Notes: a model not told the origin generated them from the sequence alone. Shown: positions 33,900 through 45,973, counted from the first letter of the stretch. The stretch is 64,000 bases of DNA from Acanthosepion pharaonis (GCA_903632075.3 CAHIKZ030005641.1:1113501-1177500), one strand, 5' to 3'. Translations and numbers: made by a program.

Positions 33900-34940
33900 A
33901 ATCAAATATACTACTATAAAGAAAAGGATGCTATACTAGGATCATCATAACGAGACCTTCAAATGGATGTCATGGCGTCAATCCCGCTCAGAAATATCCA
34001 AACTGGCAGCTTTATAAAAATTATTTCTAAGATCAATGATTAAAACTAGTTTTGAGGGAGTGAAACCTCCGTGTGTTGTGAACTAATGCTACAGAACCAC
34101 AAAGAAGGGCTCTAGCAAAAACAGATAGGACATCACTTGAGAACTTATCTTCAGCAACAACTAAAATGGATATCACATGTAACTGGAAGAGAAATATCAT
34201 CAAGATGTTGACATTCCACTCTGCTTCAGATAAAAGGTTAGAAAGGAAATCCTCATCAATATTGGAAAGAACGATAACAGCTTCTGAACTGGATGAACCT
34301 ATACTCTCGAAAAATTGCTTTCAAAGAAATATTTTATAAATTGCAAGCGACTGTAATTTAGACTTCTCAGATACCAAATATTTCCTTATGAGGAAATGGC
34401 CGCTATTACTATTATCATTACACTCGGACTGTTGTCCTTCCCTTAGTGTTTTGTTATCATAATTAGGCAATTGTGTCATCTGTCTCGTCTTGTTGCTCTG
34501 GATAATCTTCAGGGAATTTCGAATTGAACCCTTTATTTAATCTACGGAGATAGATTGATTTCGTTCCACTGGCCATGTCTAGGAATATCTTTTCACGTCT
34601 TGATTTATTAATGCCCATTTATTGCATGTTCTGCTCATAATGGGACAATAGCCTAGTGGATTAAAGAATTGGTTCGTGAGCTGGGTTTTGCAGACTTAGA
34701 CTCAGTGGAATCGGGACGAGCTGTGAATGAGTAGTACTAAAAAAGATGTAGACGATATATTCCTAGATAGGGTCAGCAGAATGAGAACTGAACCCTGATG
34801 GCTACTGGGATCGACAGGCATATGATGAATGATCAACAACGAAAAACATTGTGCTAAAAATAACAAAGATGAGGACAATAGTCTTTGTGTAAATAATATG
34901 AGTATTATACTTATAAATAAAAATAATTCCTTATCCAAAA
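33900..34940. other. No recognised gene
   Basis: About 1 kb of AT-rich sequence. ATCTTCAGGGAATTTCGAAT at 34508 resembles the motif at 46030, which may be a Penelope-type terminus, but there is no coding support. Confidence 0.45.
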
Positions 34941-34954
34941 AATTGTAAGACATT

Positions 34955-35600
34955 TTTTTAATAATTTCAAGTAAGGTGATAATGTCACTAAGACGAAAAG
35001 GGTTACTCGGAGTGAAAGAGGATGAGAAAACTTTAGAGGGGAGAAAGGAATAATAAAAGAACTGATTCAGGAAAACAAAAAATGGCGAATGATGTTGCAT
35101 TTAAATTTTTGAAGATTTTTAGGTGCCTGGACGCAAGGTGAGAAGTGCGAAAAAGAAATTATTAGAATAGAACTTACGCTTACATATGAATTAATTATTT
35201 CTACAGTAAAATGATGTAACCTATTTGACAATCTCGTTGTAGGCTTAAATTCATGCAGTTCGGCTACCAAGGAGGAGAGATCATTAGAAAAATTTTCATC
35301 GAAATATTTGGAGAGAAGGCGCTTCATGGCGTTCGGAATGTGACTGAAGTCGAGATGCCAGGTTAGGACGGATAACATTACAGAAGCTTCTTTGGATTTC
35401 ATCAAGAATCTCGAAATATATAGCAGGAGCACCAGACCAGATATGGCAGCAATATCCAATGTACATACGAATGGTAGATTTATAAATTTGAAAGAGGTAT
35501 TCTGACGCGAGAAATTCAAGACCAATTGAACTAATAAACTTAAAAGCGGTCCTAGCAATTGATTAAATATAATCACTCCTGTTCATGTAATGGAAAATAG
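34955..35600 (-). pseudogene. Jockey/CR1-like LINE, C-terminus plus 3' UTR
   Basis: The minus-strand frame 35067-35573 keeps DIAAISGLVLLLYISRF, EASVMLSVLTWHLDF, HIPNAMKRLLSKYFDENFS and NDLSSLVAELHEF, which correspond to the AAISGxGAPAxY...RLQ...ASLCLFYKYF...L block. The 3' UTR (34955-35100) ends in TTTTAATAATTTCAAGTAAG. 5'-truncated near the SLYR block. Confidence 0.7.
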
Positions 35601-37350
35601 GAGACAAAGGTGCCACAAAGTATATAGAAGATGAACTACATTCTAAATAAGTAATATATTTAACCTTCCTTTTTGTCATATATTTTACCTGTAAATTGTG
35701 AAGAAAAACTAATGGATTAAAACTTCACAACCAATTTACGACTCCTATTTCTGCACGATAATGATGTCTCTTCTATTTTTTTTATTTTTTATTTATTTAT
35801 TTTTTTTTTTTACTAACTTTTCGTAATTGAGAAAAACATTATCTTGACTAAAGAAGACGTCAATGTTTCAGTAAATATAGTGTTTCCCTCATTAATTCTG
35901 CTAACGCTGTCACATTTTCAGGGGGAAAAAAAACTGTCAATTCAGTTGGGAAATATTAATCTGGCAATTTATCAACAATGAGAAAAAAATGACGTTGTAT
36001 CTTACTTGAAGAGTTATTTGAACTTTCATTGTTTGGATGAACCAGAATTTGTCGCGACTTGTATCTGGTGTTTTGCAGCCTAGGCTAGGACTAAAAAAAT
36101 TGAAACACAACCAAGCAAGTGGGGGAGAAAATAATATAATTGATCTCTTTCTAGCTTCGACAGGAAGTTGACTACTGATCACGTGTCATAAAACAGCACA
36201 ATACAACACATTGTTATTCTAATGACAACGCATCAATAGCTCCCTTCTCTGGTCTCCCAATACTCGGTCTCACATTGAGGAATATTCATACTTACTCATG
36301 TTCAATCAATGAAGATTTTTCAAAGCAATGCCAATGTTTAAAGACATCACTTATATTTGTAAAACATTGCTCATTATGTAAAATGACATTTTTATGAAAT
36401 GTTCACCCAAGTTCCAAGAGCCACTCATGGAAGTTTTACTAAATGAAGTTGTATGGGCATAATATAGGTAAGAGGGAGATCTGATAATGTGGTTATGTAC
36501 GATAGGTAACGGTTGATTCCAAATTCGAAGAGCTTAAGAGTGTAGAGTTTGGGAAAGCATCATCTCGGGAGCCTGTTTCATAAAGTAGCAGCGATTGATA
36601 ACGGTAACAATATTTTTAAAACTGTTTTTTTTTTAAATTCTAAGCGTTTTTATATCTGTTGTAAATATTGTATCTTCGAGGTGAATGACACACAGAGAAG
36701 AATGTATGTTTAATATATTTATTCAGCACCCGTATCCGGTGCTAACGGACACATACAAAAAACACAGAAGTTACAAAGCAACAAGACAACTTACAAGGAA
36801 TAGAGGAGGGTCAAATACTGTATAGCCAAACGAATTAAGATCAGTCCGAATATTAATTAGCTGTTAATCAACTGTTGAAGTCCTTAACTTATTGTAAGGC
36901 TATGATCAAGACCTTCTGGTAGAATGCTGAAGGGGTGCTAGCTACTGGTTATTAATATTAGAAAAATGAAATTTAAGAATGGTGAGCTAATATTAGGCAC
37001 TGTTGATCATATTCTGAAGGAGACGATTATTATCAGTTAGTATGGAATTAAGTCAAAATAATTAGAAACAAAAATAAAATAAAGTCCCGAAGGAAAAAGA
37101 TATTTCCTAACTCATTAGATCAGCAGACCAAACGTAGATATCAGTAGCATATAGTTTTCAATACAACACAAAATCTACAATGATATGAACATCAAAATAT
37201 CACCTTTGGAAGATAAAGAGCACGGCTTATTTCTTAAGCAAATGAAAGAATTTTACTCGGAAGATATACAAAAACGAGACACGAGTGGGTGGGGACGGTA
37301 ATCAACTAGAAATTGTGCAAATGACAATAATTTTAAAATTTAAATCAGTA
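35601..37350. other. No recognised gene
   Basis: AT-rich 1.7 kb. A stretch near 36690-36830 (TTATTCAGCACCCGTATCCG) looks slightly less AT-rich and could be an old LTR, but I find no paired end. Confidence 0.45.
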
Positions 37351-37356
37351 GTATAT

Positions 37357-38125
37357 AAAAGGTGCGAAGTATAAATTGTCGTCTAAATTACACAAAAATT
37401 AAAATAGCACTGATATCTCATTTTAACAGATATATTTACTAAAATTATACAAAAGTATCTTGAAATACTAAATAGTAAATTTATTCGATAAAATTGCCAT
37501 TGGCTTTAACCACGGAATCCAGACGACTTCGAAATCTCCTGCAACTCTTCTGGGTGGTCTCCTTGTTTAAGTTGGTGAATGCTGTCATAATCCTTATCTT
37601 CATTTTATCTTTGGTGTTACAAGGAGTTTTGTTCGTCTCTTGCTCAACTGCGCCCCACACATAATATTCAATGAGGTTTCAGGCTGGGGAGTTAGGTGGC
37701 CAGATGTAAGGGTTGATGTGGTCGCAGAAATTGTCTGACAGCCCTGACTGGGTTCTCTGCTTATGTTGCAAGGTGCAGTGTCCTGTTACCAGACAGGGGG
37801 TCTTCTATCAGCCACCCTCATTACCCAGGGTAGCACTACCTCCTCAAGGTATTTGATGTAAATTTATGTGTTAACTCTCTGAAACCGTGGGGAGTTCTTT
37901 TCTAATCGAAATGATCAGTGTGTTTTTCGAATTCTCTGCACTGTCCTCGGTTTGACACCAAAACACTCTGAAATGTTCATATTTCTTGCGTCATGATGAT
38001 TTTGTCACAGACGGTGCCCAACTGACCCTACTACACTATGCAGTCGACAAATCAAACACAAGCAACGCGCATGCGCGAAACTAAAAATATAAAATTTCGA
38101 CAATTTGACTATCGCTACCTGCACA
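37357..38125 (-). mobile_element. Internally deleted mariner element, copy 3
   Basis: Ends AAAAGGTGCGAAGTATAAAT (left) and, inverted, TGCAGGTAGCGATAGTCAAA (right), both followed by TTGTCGA/T. On the minus strand the HTH block reads NMNISECFGVKPRTVQRIRK and is then joined through a short scrambled stretch to IYIKYLEEVVLPWVMRVADR. It therefore keeps the HTH but lacks the first catalytic region, with a junction different from copy 2. Confidence 0.75.
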
Positions 38126-38366
38126 CTATAGACCAAAAGTTTTGGGATTTTGTTACTTGCAATATTCCATGCTTCATTTGGTTTAAAAAAAACTCCTAGT
38201 AAGCTAGGATGCAGAAACTATTTATTGTATTAGAACATGTCATCTAATTTCATAGAGTCGGGGTTCCATCAAATTTCAAATATTTTACCATTAGCAAGCA
38301 AATTAGATTATGTGAAAAGTGATGAAATATTAACGTAACTTTATGCAGTAATGGGGTTATTTCGTT

Positions 38367-38367
<1 letters not shown>

Positions 38368-38405
<38 letters not shown>
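38368..38405. repeat. (TTA)n microsatellite
   Basis: Twelve trinucleotide units. The minus frame through it gives a poly-N run and is not a gene. Confidence 0.95.
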
Positions 38406-38783
38406 GACTATATGATAAAGTAAAAGCTTCGACAGGAGAAAGCCCCGCTGACTAATGTGTGCCCGAAAATTAATTTTGAAAATGGTATGCATCTCTAATT
38501 TTAGCTAATTCTTCAATCCAGACGATGGCCCTAAGCGTTTTGCCTATAATATGCAAAAATTACAATCTGCCTTAAAGATCTATGTTTTTGAGATGAGGCA
38601 TTGTAACTATGAGTTAGTTTAATACCTGTCCACAGCAAGGGGAACAAAAGCATGGAGAGTTCAGTTATTAAATGGAATTAACTGAAACTGAGATATCCAG
38701 AAAAGGCATGGCACGTGGATCTAGAACAATCTATTGCCGTTTACGAAATAAAAGTTTCTGTTCGAAATTCCAACGTATATCAC

Positions 38784-38825
38784 CTGATGAAGGCCGGAGC
38801 GTAAAACGACAGAGACGTCGTGAAT
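38784..38825 (+). other. CTGATGA motif with downstream AAAAC
   Basis: CCTGATGAAGGCCGGAGCGT followed by AAAACGACAGAGACGTCGTG. It resembles the CCTGATGA...GAAAC signature of some retroelement termini, with GAAA changed to AAAA. Confidence 0.25.
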
Positions 38826-38829
38826 ATGA

Positions 38830-40180
38830 CATTAAGTATGAGGACAACAGTCTGAAGAACGTAAAAAGTGTAAATTGTCTGAAAGTATGAGCATATAAAA
38901 TACCCTGGAACTTTGTAAGTCAAGGCGATCAAGCTTTGACATGTCAGAGAACCGGATGTGTTTCTTGTAAAGGAAGAGAAGACATTTTGTCCGAAACTGG
39001 TTTTCACTCATCCAGATTAAACCTTAAAGAGAAAATATGGAATACGTAGACCATGTATGAGAACTTTTTTTAAAAGTGTGGAATACAACATGTACACATT
39101 ATTATCTGCACATTCCGAAGAATCCTGTCAAATGTTGGCAGATACGAAAATTAGAGAAAATTTAAGACTTTAGTAAAATCAGCTGGAATACTGAGGAAAG
39201 TGCTGAAACACTGAGAAGGCTTACTGCCACTTTTGATACCTAGAAAAGCACCAAATAATAATGGCATGAAATATCAACAGGAGTAAGGAATTGTACTAAC
39301 CAATATAATCACAAATTTTGCAATGTCTCTACTTTATGGTGGCCTTGTGAATGATAACCCTACAACTCCCTTTCTCACAGGTGAAAAGTTGCAATCCAGT
39401 CACTGTTTTATTGCTATTTCCATGGCAAATGTTCAGGCGAACTACATTCTTCACCAGTTCAGATCATGACAAGCCATGTACACAGGGTCGAATCAACGTC
39501 ATCCCTTTCGTACTTTATTAAAAGACGAATGTTCCATTCAGACAAATACTTCTCAAGAACCGCTTCATTGGGAAATCATATTTCCGTGATGTTCCTCGAT
39601 CACTACAATATTTATCTCTTCCAGTCTAGCGTCATTCATTATCTGTCCTAAATATCCTTGCAATCTTCACTTACTTCCTACTCTTGCTTTCATGCAACTA
39701 CGACATTCACTCATCTTCTACCTTGGGTTTTATATACGGTGAATATTTTGTTAGTAAAAGACTTTATAATAATAATAATAATAATCACAACAGCACAAAC
39801 TTTAAAACAACAACACTAAATTAAGGTTTATTTATCCATTTAAAGCGGGAGTTGGTGAGAACCTGTTGGTTTGTTTTTTGCCCTATTTTCTGAGTGGTGT
39901 TTCAGTTCAGTTCATGGCCAACTACCAGGGGAGATAATTAAAAGAAACCTGAAAAATGCTCTCCCATTCATTTCGGCTTCCGGCTCATTTCAAACGTTGA
40001 CATACACTGTCTGAAAATCCAAAGATGTTTCTGTAAATTCTCGGTAGACTTTTAGAAAATGAAAAACTGAATATTAAATTACAAATGCAATTCGCTTTTT
40101 CGGTTGGAAAATTGTTTTTATCATTTTCACCTAACTCTTAAGAATGGCAAGCATCTTTACGTTCTTATATCTTATAATTG
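38830..40180. other. No recognised gene
   Basis: Contains a short (AAT)n at 39769-39783. The 61 to 75-codon frames here have no recognisable motifs. Confidence 0.45.
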
Positions 40181-40184
40181 GAGG

Positions 40185-40315
40185 CAAGGAGTAATGGATA
40201 TCAGCTGGGATTGAGGAACCGGAGAGCCAAGTTCGAATTCCCCACGGATCAATTACATTCACTTACGTTCTAAAGGTATGATTCCTCTTCTTCTCCACCA
40301 GCTGTGGATAATTTT
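40185..40315 (+). mobile_element. tRNA-like SINE, plus strand
   Basis: AGGAGTAATGGATATCAGCT (A-box side), GAGAGCCAAGTTCGAATTCC (B-box side), then the body reversed relative to other copies (ACATTCACTTACGTTCTAAA). It ends in a (TA)n run at 40314-40335. Confidence 0.65.
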
Positions 40316-40334
40316 ATATATATATATATATATA

Positions 40335-41340
40335 TAAAGATTTATCCCAAGGAAAACGATAATGCCACTGGGATGTGGCACGAAAGCAAAAAATCGGAAA
40401 AGCGTTCCACGGGTATGATGCGCGAGTAAAGAACCTATTAGAATAAAATTTACGGGTACAGCTATATAGTTGCCCATAAATGCATACGGTCCAGGTACCA
40501 AGAGGAGCTCATTAGAACAACTACCATGAAAATATTTATAAAAATGACAAAGGGAAGCCACGGCAGTGGGAGGTGACTGAAGTCGAGACGCCAGGTTAGG
40601 ACTGATAATATTACAGAACCTTTTTATGTATTTTGTGGAGTATCCCGATATATATAACCGGAGCACCAGGACATATATGGCAGGAATATTCAATTCATGG
40701 ACGAATGGTCGATTTATAAATGTGCAAGATGTATTCTAGCGAGGGAAATGACACATTGAACCGATGTTAGCAGCAGCAAAGCTCCGAACTGATTCGATAT
40801 AGTCGATCCACTTCAGCTCAGTAAACCAAGAAGGCACAATGAGTTGCTCTCCTGGAAATTAGCATCAGCCATACTGATGGAAGGCAAAAATAGTTCTATA
40901 CGATAATTAAAGTTTAGCAATTTCGTTTTGAAGCGTTAAAACATACAAGCCATTTATTGTCCCAGTTAACAAGTGATTGGAAGTCATTTTCGAGAGCAGC
41001 TAGCAGTTTTACTTTATCGAACTTAAGGTAGTCACTATTAAGACAGGTGTAACTAATTGTATCATCAGCATAAATATCTAATTGGTGACATCGGAAATAT
41101 GGTTGATAAAGTTAAGAAACAACATATTTGTAGGATAGTCCACTGAGGAAGGGGACCTTTGTATTAATATGAAATGATCTAGAAATGTGACTGTTCAAAA
41201 CGACCTTCATTACCCGATTTGCTGCGAACGATTGGATTGAGCTTGTGGAGTATGGTACCATTTCAGACTTGCTCGAACATCATCAAGATGTCTAATCATA
41301 GAAAGCATCGCTGTTCTTATCTAAAGCTTTGAGAGAAAAA
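40335..41340 (-). pseudogene. Jockey/CR1-like LINE with RT palm, best copy
   Basis: Minus strand from right to left: VVLNSHISRSFHINTKVPF (before the catalytic palm), YFRCHQLDIYADDTISYTCL with the YADD catalytic box at about 41065-41076, then KLLAALENDFQSLVNWDNKW, LVCFNASKRN, and the C-terminal frame 40259-40693 with YAxISPNLASRLQ-type and CHFYKYFHGSCSNELLLVPG blocks. A 3' UTR lies at 40335-40440. A few stops and shifts break it, but the order of parts is complete from the palm onward. It serves as the reference for the other family members in the window. Confidence 0.8.
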
Positions 41341-41382
41341 TTCAGTTACGATATATTTTGAAAGAAGGCCGTATGTGATGGG

Positions 41383-41388
<6 letters not shown>

Positions 41389-41427
<39 letters not shown>

Positions 41428-41503
41428 CATACAGGGATTATATCAAGGTAATTGTCTTGATAAAGTCCTTCAGAGAACGAAACGCGTTTTTTTTTTGTTT
41501 TAT

Positions 41504-41567
<64 letters not shown>
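41389..41567. repeat. Two (TA)n tracts flanking a small hairpin
   Basis: TA 41389-41422 and TA 41506-41567. Between them ATCAAGGTAA/TTGTCTTGAT forms a short stem, followed by GAGAACGAAACGCG. Confidence 0.85.
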
Positions 41568-41570
<3 letters not shown>

Positions 41571-41647
41571 TGGTCAATATATCTATATATTTCCAAGAGG
41601 ATAAAATCCAGGTAGTGCTGTTTGTCAAAGAGCAAGAATAAAATATA

Positions 41648-41792
41648 AAAGGCTCAAACACTAATATTCATTACATTGGAATCAGACCTACAAATTCCTA
41701 AATCCTGGATTTGTAGGTCTGATTAATTTGATCGTGATTACGATTCCAATGTAATAAATTATGACCATGAAATATTAGTGTTTGGGCTTTTG
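41648..41792. repeat. Palindrome with about 50-bp left arm
   Basis: CTCAAACACTAATATTCATT and TACATTGGAATCAGACCTAC pair with GTAGGTCTGATT, GATTCCAATGTA and AATATTAGTGTTTGGG on the right. The right arm carries two short extra segments of about 18 and 15 bases. Confidence 0.85.
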
Positions 41793-41809
41793 ATATTATA
41801 TTATATCAG

Positions 41810-41836
41810 ATAGATAGATAGATAGATAGATAGATA
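41810..41836. repeat. (ATAG)n microsatellite
   Basis: Six units next to the palindrome. Confidence 0.9.
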
Positions 41837-41839
41837 TGT

Positions 41840-42890
41840 ATTAACTACGAATAATCCTTCTCAGAAAAGGAGTAGATTCCGTCAGAAATTGTCTGAAGCT
41901 CTCTTAGGGAGAAATTACAATAAATATGGTCCAAGTTATCGAGTTGTGAATGAGAACCCACTGCTTTCTAACTGTCGACAAATTGTTCTTCACATATTTC
42001 TAGGCAATGTTCAAGTAATAATTTTCGATAAACCTCGGAAGTTTATATAAGAATACACACTTAGCATTAGCTGTTATTTACTCTAACCAGTACATTGCCC
42101 GATCAAACTCAGCGTTGGCTGTCGGCTGCAGTATTTGAATGCAAAGACATCAATAATTTCGGTGGAAAGATTTGGTTTGTTGAAGAGAACCAAGAAAGAT
42201 AAGAAGTGGGAAATGCTTCGACTGGAAATAAACTTGTTTATTTTGGACTGATGTAAGATGGTTGATGCTGTGTGAATCTGACACCGTTTAAAGGCATTGA
42301 TACTTTGTCTTACGATACGTAAATAACAGTCAGCATTCAGGCGACTTTCTTCGTCACCAATCCTGCAACCGACTAGGATTAGCACCAATGCTGCTGGCGC
42401 ACTTATTCACACTCTGCTGCTAAAAGAGTTTATAAACCGGTCAATAAATACGTGTCCAGACTTATCGAAGGATGTTTATCTTCATACATGAGGCGTCACC
42501 TCGAGATAATTTGCGTGTAATGGAGACGGTGTTGACGGCGTGTGGAATGAAGACATCGTCAGTGCATTTTACGCCAGCTAATATCTCCTTTTTTTTTTAT
42601 CTGTTATCGTTGAAGTTAAGCAATATGTCGTGTAGTCATGGAAGAAATTAGTTCATGTTTATTATACGTGAAAAAATAAAATATGTACAGATATTATTAG
42701 TTGATTATTTTCTATAAAAAAGAAGTTGATATTTGGGATTTCGAATGATGTTTTTTCTAGTCATACAAGCTGTACCTCCCCAATACCCTCGCAATTGGAA
42801 ACCTGTTGTAGCATAATCTTCACCCTCTGTTTCCTACTATTTGTTCTTGAGCGGTGAAAGGTTTCTTTAGTTTTAATCAGCGCATTTTTG
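41840..42890. other. No supported gene
   Basis: The 101-codon minus frame at 42083-42388 has mixed composition but no motif, start context or homology that I recognise. I leave it uncalled. Confidence 0.4.
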
Positions 42891-42892
42891 CA

Positions 42893-42965
42893 TCGTTGTG
42901 GTTAACAAGCACCTCCTTCTCACAATTGTGGTTCATGGCAATATTCCAGACAGAATCGTGCAATA
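42893..42965 (+). mobile_element. Decayed tRNA-like SINE head
   Basis: CGTTGTGGTTAACAAGCACC and TCTCACAATTGTGGTTCATG resemble the TGTGGTTAAGAAGCT...CAACCATGTGGTTC pattern of common cephalopod tRNA-like SINEs. The A box is readable, the B box weak. Confidence 0.4.
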
Positions 42966-43074
42966 GTCTACCGGTTACTTTTGCGCATAGGATATTGAGT
43001 TTATTCCGTATCTCATCTCAGAATTTGTTTTAGAACTTACCTTCTTCTAGCCTTTGCCTAAAGAAGCAGGCCCT

Positions 43075-43175
43075 CGAAAACAGCTGATAGTTTGAATTCA
43101 GAGTTTCCTTCTCTTAGATTGGTTTGCCACCCAAAGTTAGAGTAGTCTGTCCTGCTTTTTTTACTCATCTCCATC
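43075..43175 (-). mobile_element. tRNA-like SINE, left part, split by Helitron
   Basis: Shares GAATTCAGAGTTTCCTTCTC and TAGAGTAGTCTGTCCTGCTT with the body of copies at 20540 and 24100. It stops at CTCATCTCCA (43175), and the rest of the same SINE resumes at 43922. Confidence 0.7.
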
Positions 43176-43188
43176 TATAAAAGGCAGG

Positions 43189-43226
<38 letters not shown>

Positions 43227-43921
43227 CGAATGCGCAACCGCAATTTCCGACAGATTTGCACCAAAATTTACATGCACATGCTCCAACTCCCATCGATAGT
43301 GGAAATAATCAATGTTTTCATGCTTCTACGGCAGTTTTCCTGCAGTTTGCGGCCATTTTGTACTGGGCAGAGTGAGAGCCTATAGCTGGCTGCCACGAAT
43401 AGGCAGGAAGATTCTATTGGCCAGCATGAGAGCCAACAGCTGACTGACACGAATGTTAACTAGCATACTAGCATGCAAAAAAAATCGATAGTTGCATTCG
43501 TCACAAGTGGGAAAAATTTAAATCTGCATGGCACTTAACTCCAATTGGCTTATTCGCTTGCTTAAACTCAACGTTGATTCTGATTCTGCAGAACTGGGTT
43601 GGGTGTGAAAAAATATTTGTTGTTAACATTCTTTTTTCATTCGATTTATCCAGTTACGAGTCCTTTTTTAAAGCTGATCGTTTTGTGTTCATTTTGCTTA
43701 GTTCTTTTTTCGTAACAGATTTAATGTTTAGTATAGAGCTTAGAAAAAATTCGCAGTGTGAGATAGGCAAGAAGTAAGGCATGTAGCAACATCAGCACGG
43801 CAAAGGACACTCCTTTAAAGGCAAGGAAGGGCAAAAATATTTTAAGTCAAGTGATAGCGATTGCTGTATGAGTCGTACGATATTTGAATCAAGCACGGGC
43901 AACGCCGGGCCATGCTGCTAG
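43176..43921 (+). mobile_element. Non-autonomous Helitron
   Basis: Begins TCTATAAAAGGCAGGATG, with the Helitron-type TC, followed by (TG)n at 43192-43224. It ends GGGCAACGCCGGGCCATGCT GCTAG, with the CTAG end about 10 bases after a GC-rich near-palindrome. The base before the start is A (43175) and the base after the end is T (43922), as expected for AT-site insertion without duplication. The 746-bp body has no Rep/helicase frame. Confidence 0.8.
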
Positions 43922-44050
43922 TAATAATATAAAATCGGTAAAAGAGTTAAGGTTTTTTACTCTTAAGTGAATGTAATAAATTCAACTAGAATTCGATTCT
44001 CTGATTCCTCAATCCGAACTGTTAACCATTACGCCAACTTGCCTCCTCAA
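43922..44050 (-). mobile_element. tRNA-like SINE, right part, split by Helitron
   Basis: Continues the SINE with TTACTCTTAAGTGAATGTAA, TAGAATTCGATTCTCTGATT and the reversed A-box side CCGAACTGTTAACCATTACG. Confidence 0.7.
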
Positions 44051-44089
44051 CTTTTAGTGAATATCCAAAAGCTTATTGCAGATTTAAGG

Positions 44090-44310
44090 ACTTATCATGT
44101 TCTTGTCCGATTAGCGAAGTTAAGCAAGGTCTTGTCAGTACCTGGATGAGTAACCGCTTGGGAATACCAGGTGCTGTATCCTTGGATATGCGAGTGATAT
44201 AAATGATAACGACAAAAAATAAGAAATTGGAGATCCGATTTTTGGAAATCTCTTAATTCACATCTTTTCCCTCAAGCTATGGGTTATATATATGACTTGT
44301 ATCTGAAAAT
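44090..44310 (+). mobile_element. Composite 5S/tRNA SINE, plus strand
   Basis: The 5S-like block at 44100-44179 is the clearest in the window: GTCCGATTAGCGAAGTTAAG, CAAGGTCTTGTCAGTACCTG, GATGAGTAACCGCTTGGGAA, TACCAGGTGCTGTA. It matches the internal control region and 3' half of 5S rRNA. It is followed by a decayed tRNA-like part and body. Missing 5' bases and changes rule out a working 5S gene. Confidence 0.75.
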
Positions 44311-45185
44311 AATTATTATCTCTAAAAACCTTTATATATAAATATTCATTCACAAAAAGATGGGTTAGGCTTACAATCCAAAAAATAGGTTTACGGTTTA
44401 AATAGACTAAAAAAATTCAATCAATGGTCGTTTTCCCATGACGACTCGATTTTTGAGCTCAGATCAAAATCCAGGAATATGAAGAATAGCGCAGGATAAT
44501 CTCCATCATACTTTTTTCGATTTGCCTTTGTCTTAAGCAAAGCTACCCAGATGCACCTGTATAAATTTATTGAAATGACTGTAACCTGTAAATTTACGGA
44601 ATACCTGGCCTGAAATATCCGATACGCAGGAAATATAATCATTATAATAATGAAAAATATTTATGGGGAGAAATATTACATGAAATGAGATCGAAAAGCT
44701 TTTGACCATGTGAGGGAAAATTTGACATCAGGAATAGCTGATCCTATATAGTGATAAAAGTGTAGTCATCATCTGCTGTAGAATGAAGTTAAGACAGCGA
44801 ACAACACTGAATGATGCCTGAAGAAATCAGTGCACATGTTAATCCCTGACAACCTTCTCAGAATCAATCTTTCACCTCTCATTGAGATGAGTACGTGATT
44901 AAGAAATTATACCCAAAAGAATTCCACCACCTAAATCAGGCATGACATAGTGAATTAAGAAGTAGCTTAACACATCTGGTTCCCAGGCAATTGTCAATTG
45001 CATCGGGTAATGGAGGTAAAGCAGAGCAAACAACGATCCAAATATCATAAAGCTGGCGGCCAGTATTCACGGAGATGAAATATCCTCTCAGCATTGAAGT
45101 CTACACCCGAATTAAATACAAAATTACTGAGAATGAAGAATCCTGAGGATACAATAGGCGAAACGTTTTAAGTCTGTTGGTTCGA
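44311..45185. other. No recognised gene
   Basis: AT-rich. A 73-codon minus frame at 44421-44642 has no recognisable motif. Confidence 0.45.
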
Positions 45186-45189
45186 AGAG

Positions 45190-45400
45190 CCAAGCATATA
45201 ATATATGATATATACATATATTTTGTATTAAAATGTATATAATATCGTATCATATAGTTTATATCCTACACTGTAAATTATATATATATATGCCTTCACA
45301 TAGTGTATAATATATATTGCCTGTTATCATATATATATATATCACATCTTGTCCTATAGAGTATATCATACATCACAATCTTATGATATACTAAAAGAAG
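45190..45400. repeat. Degenerate AT-rich minisatellite
   Basis: Units of roughly 45-50 bases with TATAATATATATTGCCTGTT and ATATCACATCTTGTCCTATA. It is related to 47570-47715 on the other side of the Tc1 insertions. Confidence 0.5.
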
Positions 45401-45568
45401 AATGAATGTATAAGAAACATATAAATATATCTATCGAGGGTAAGAGCAAAGTTTTCTAAATTGTGTTACAGCATAATTTTGCATCAAACAAAATGTTTAA
45501 TATAAAAAAAAAAACACTAAACTAATTGACTTTTTTTTTCTAGGTTTTCAGATAAGACATTTAACTAT

Positions 45569-45835
45569 ATGCCAAAAGAATCACTGAAAAAACTTTTGAT
45601 TAATTCAGCGAGAACAGATTGTGTCAGCTCCATTATATCTTCCCAACTGAGAAATGGTGAGAGGAAAAATATCGTTCAGGCCTTCAGTAATGGTACGAAC
45701 ATTCATACACTGGCTTCCATCTTCAATGTCCATTCAAGAACCATCAAGAGAACGGTGAATAAGTTTAAAAAAGAAGGAACAGTAAAGAGGAGAATTGGAT
45801 CAGGAGATCACAACAGTAGAGGGGGGTCATTATTT
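45569..45835 (+). pseudogene. Tc1/mariner-like transposase, N-terminal helix-turn-helix
   Basis: An open frame with MPKESLKKLLINSAR at its start and the DNA-binding block RNGERKNIVQAFSNGTNIHT, LASIFNVHSRTIKRTVNKFK, KEGTVKRRIGSGDHN. It has the GxR...IxxIxxxFxxxxxTV...K xG...RKxGSG pattern of Tc1/mariner paired-like HTH domains. The catalytic domain is absent, and the frame is lost after about 45830. Confidence 0.65.
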
Positions 45836-45927
45836 CAATTTAGAGTTAAATACTTTTTTATTGTTCAAAGTAGACTCCAATAGTTTTATAAAAATCCCGG
45901 AGAATTCCAATAAGATATCTTTAATGA

Positions 45928-45929
<2 letters not shown>

Positions 45930-45973
<44 letters not shown>
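45930..45973. repeat. (AT)n microsatellite
   Basis: About 22 units. Confidence 0.95.

Noticed and set aside
36690..37150. Possible solo LTR
   Set aside because: Less AT-rich sequence, but no TG/CA ends, target duplication or second copy could be found.
42083..42388. 101-codon minus-strand frame
   Set aside because: Composition is plausible, but no motif, splice context or family is seen. A frame of this length is not improbable in 64 kb.
44100..44179. Possible functional 5S rRNA gene
   Set aside because: Lacks the first 30 or so bases, has several changes, and continues into SINE body sequence. Best read as a 5S-derived SINE head.
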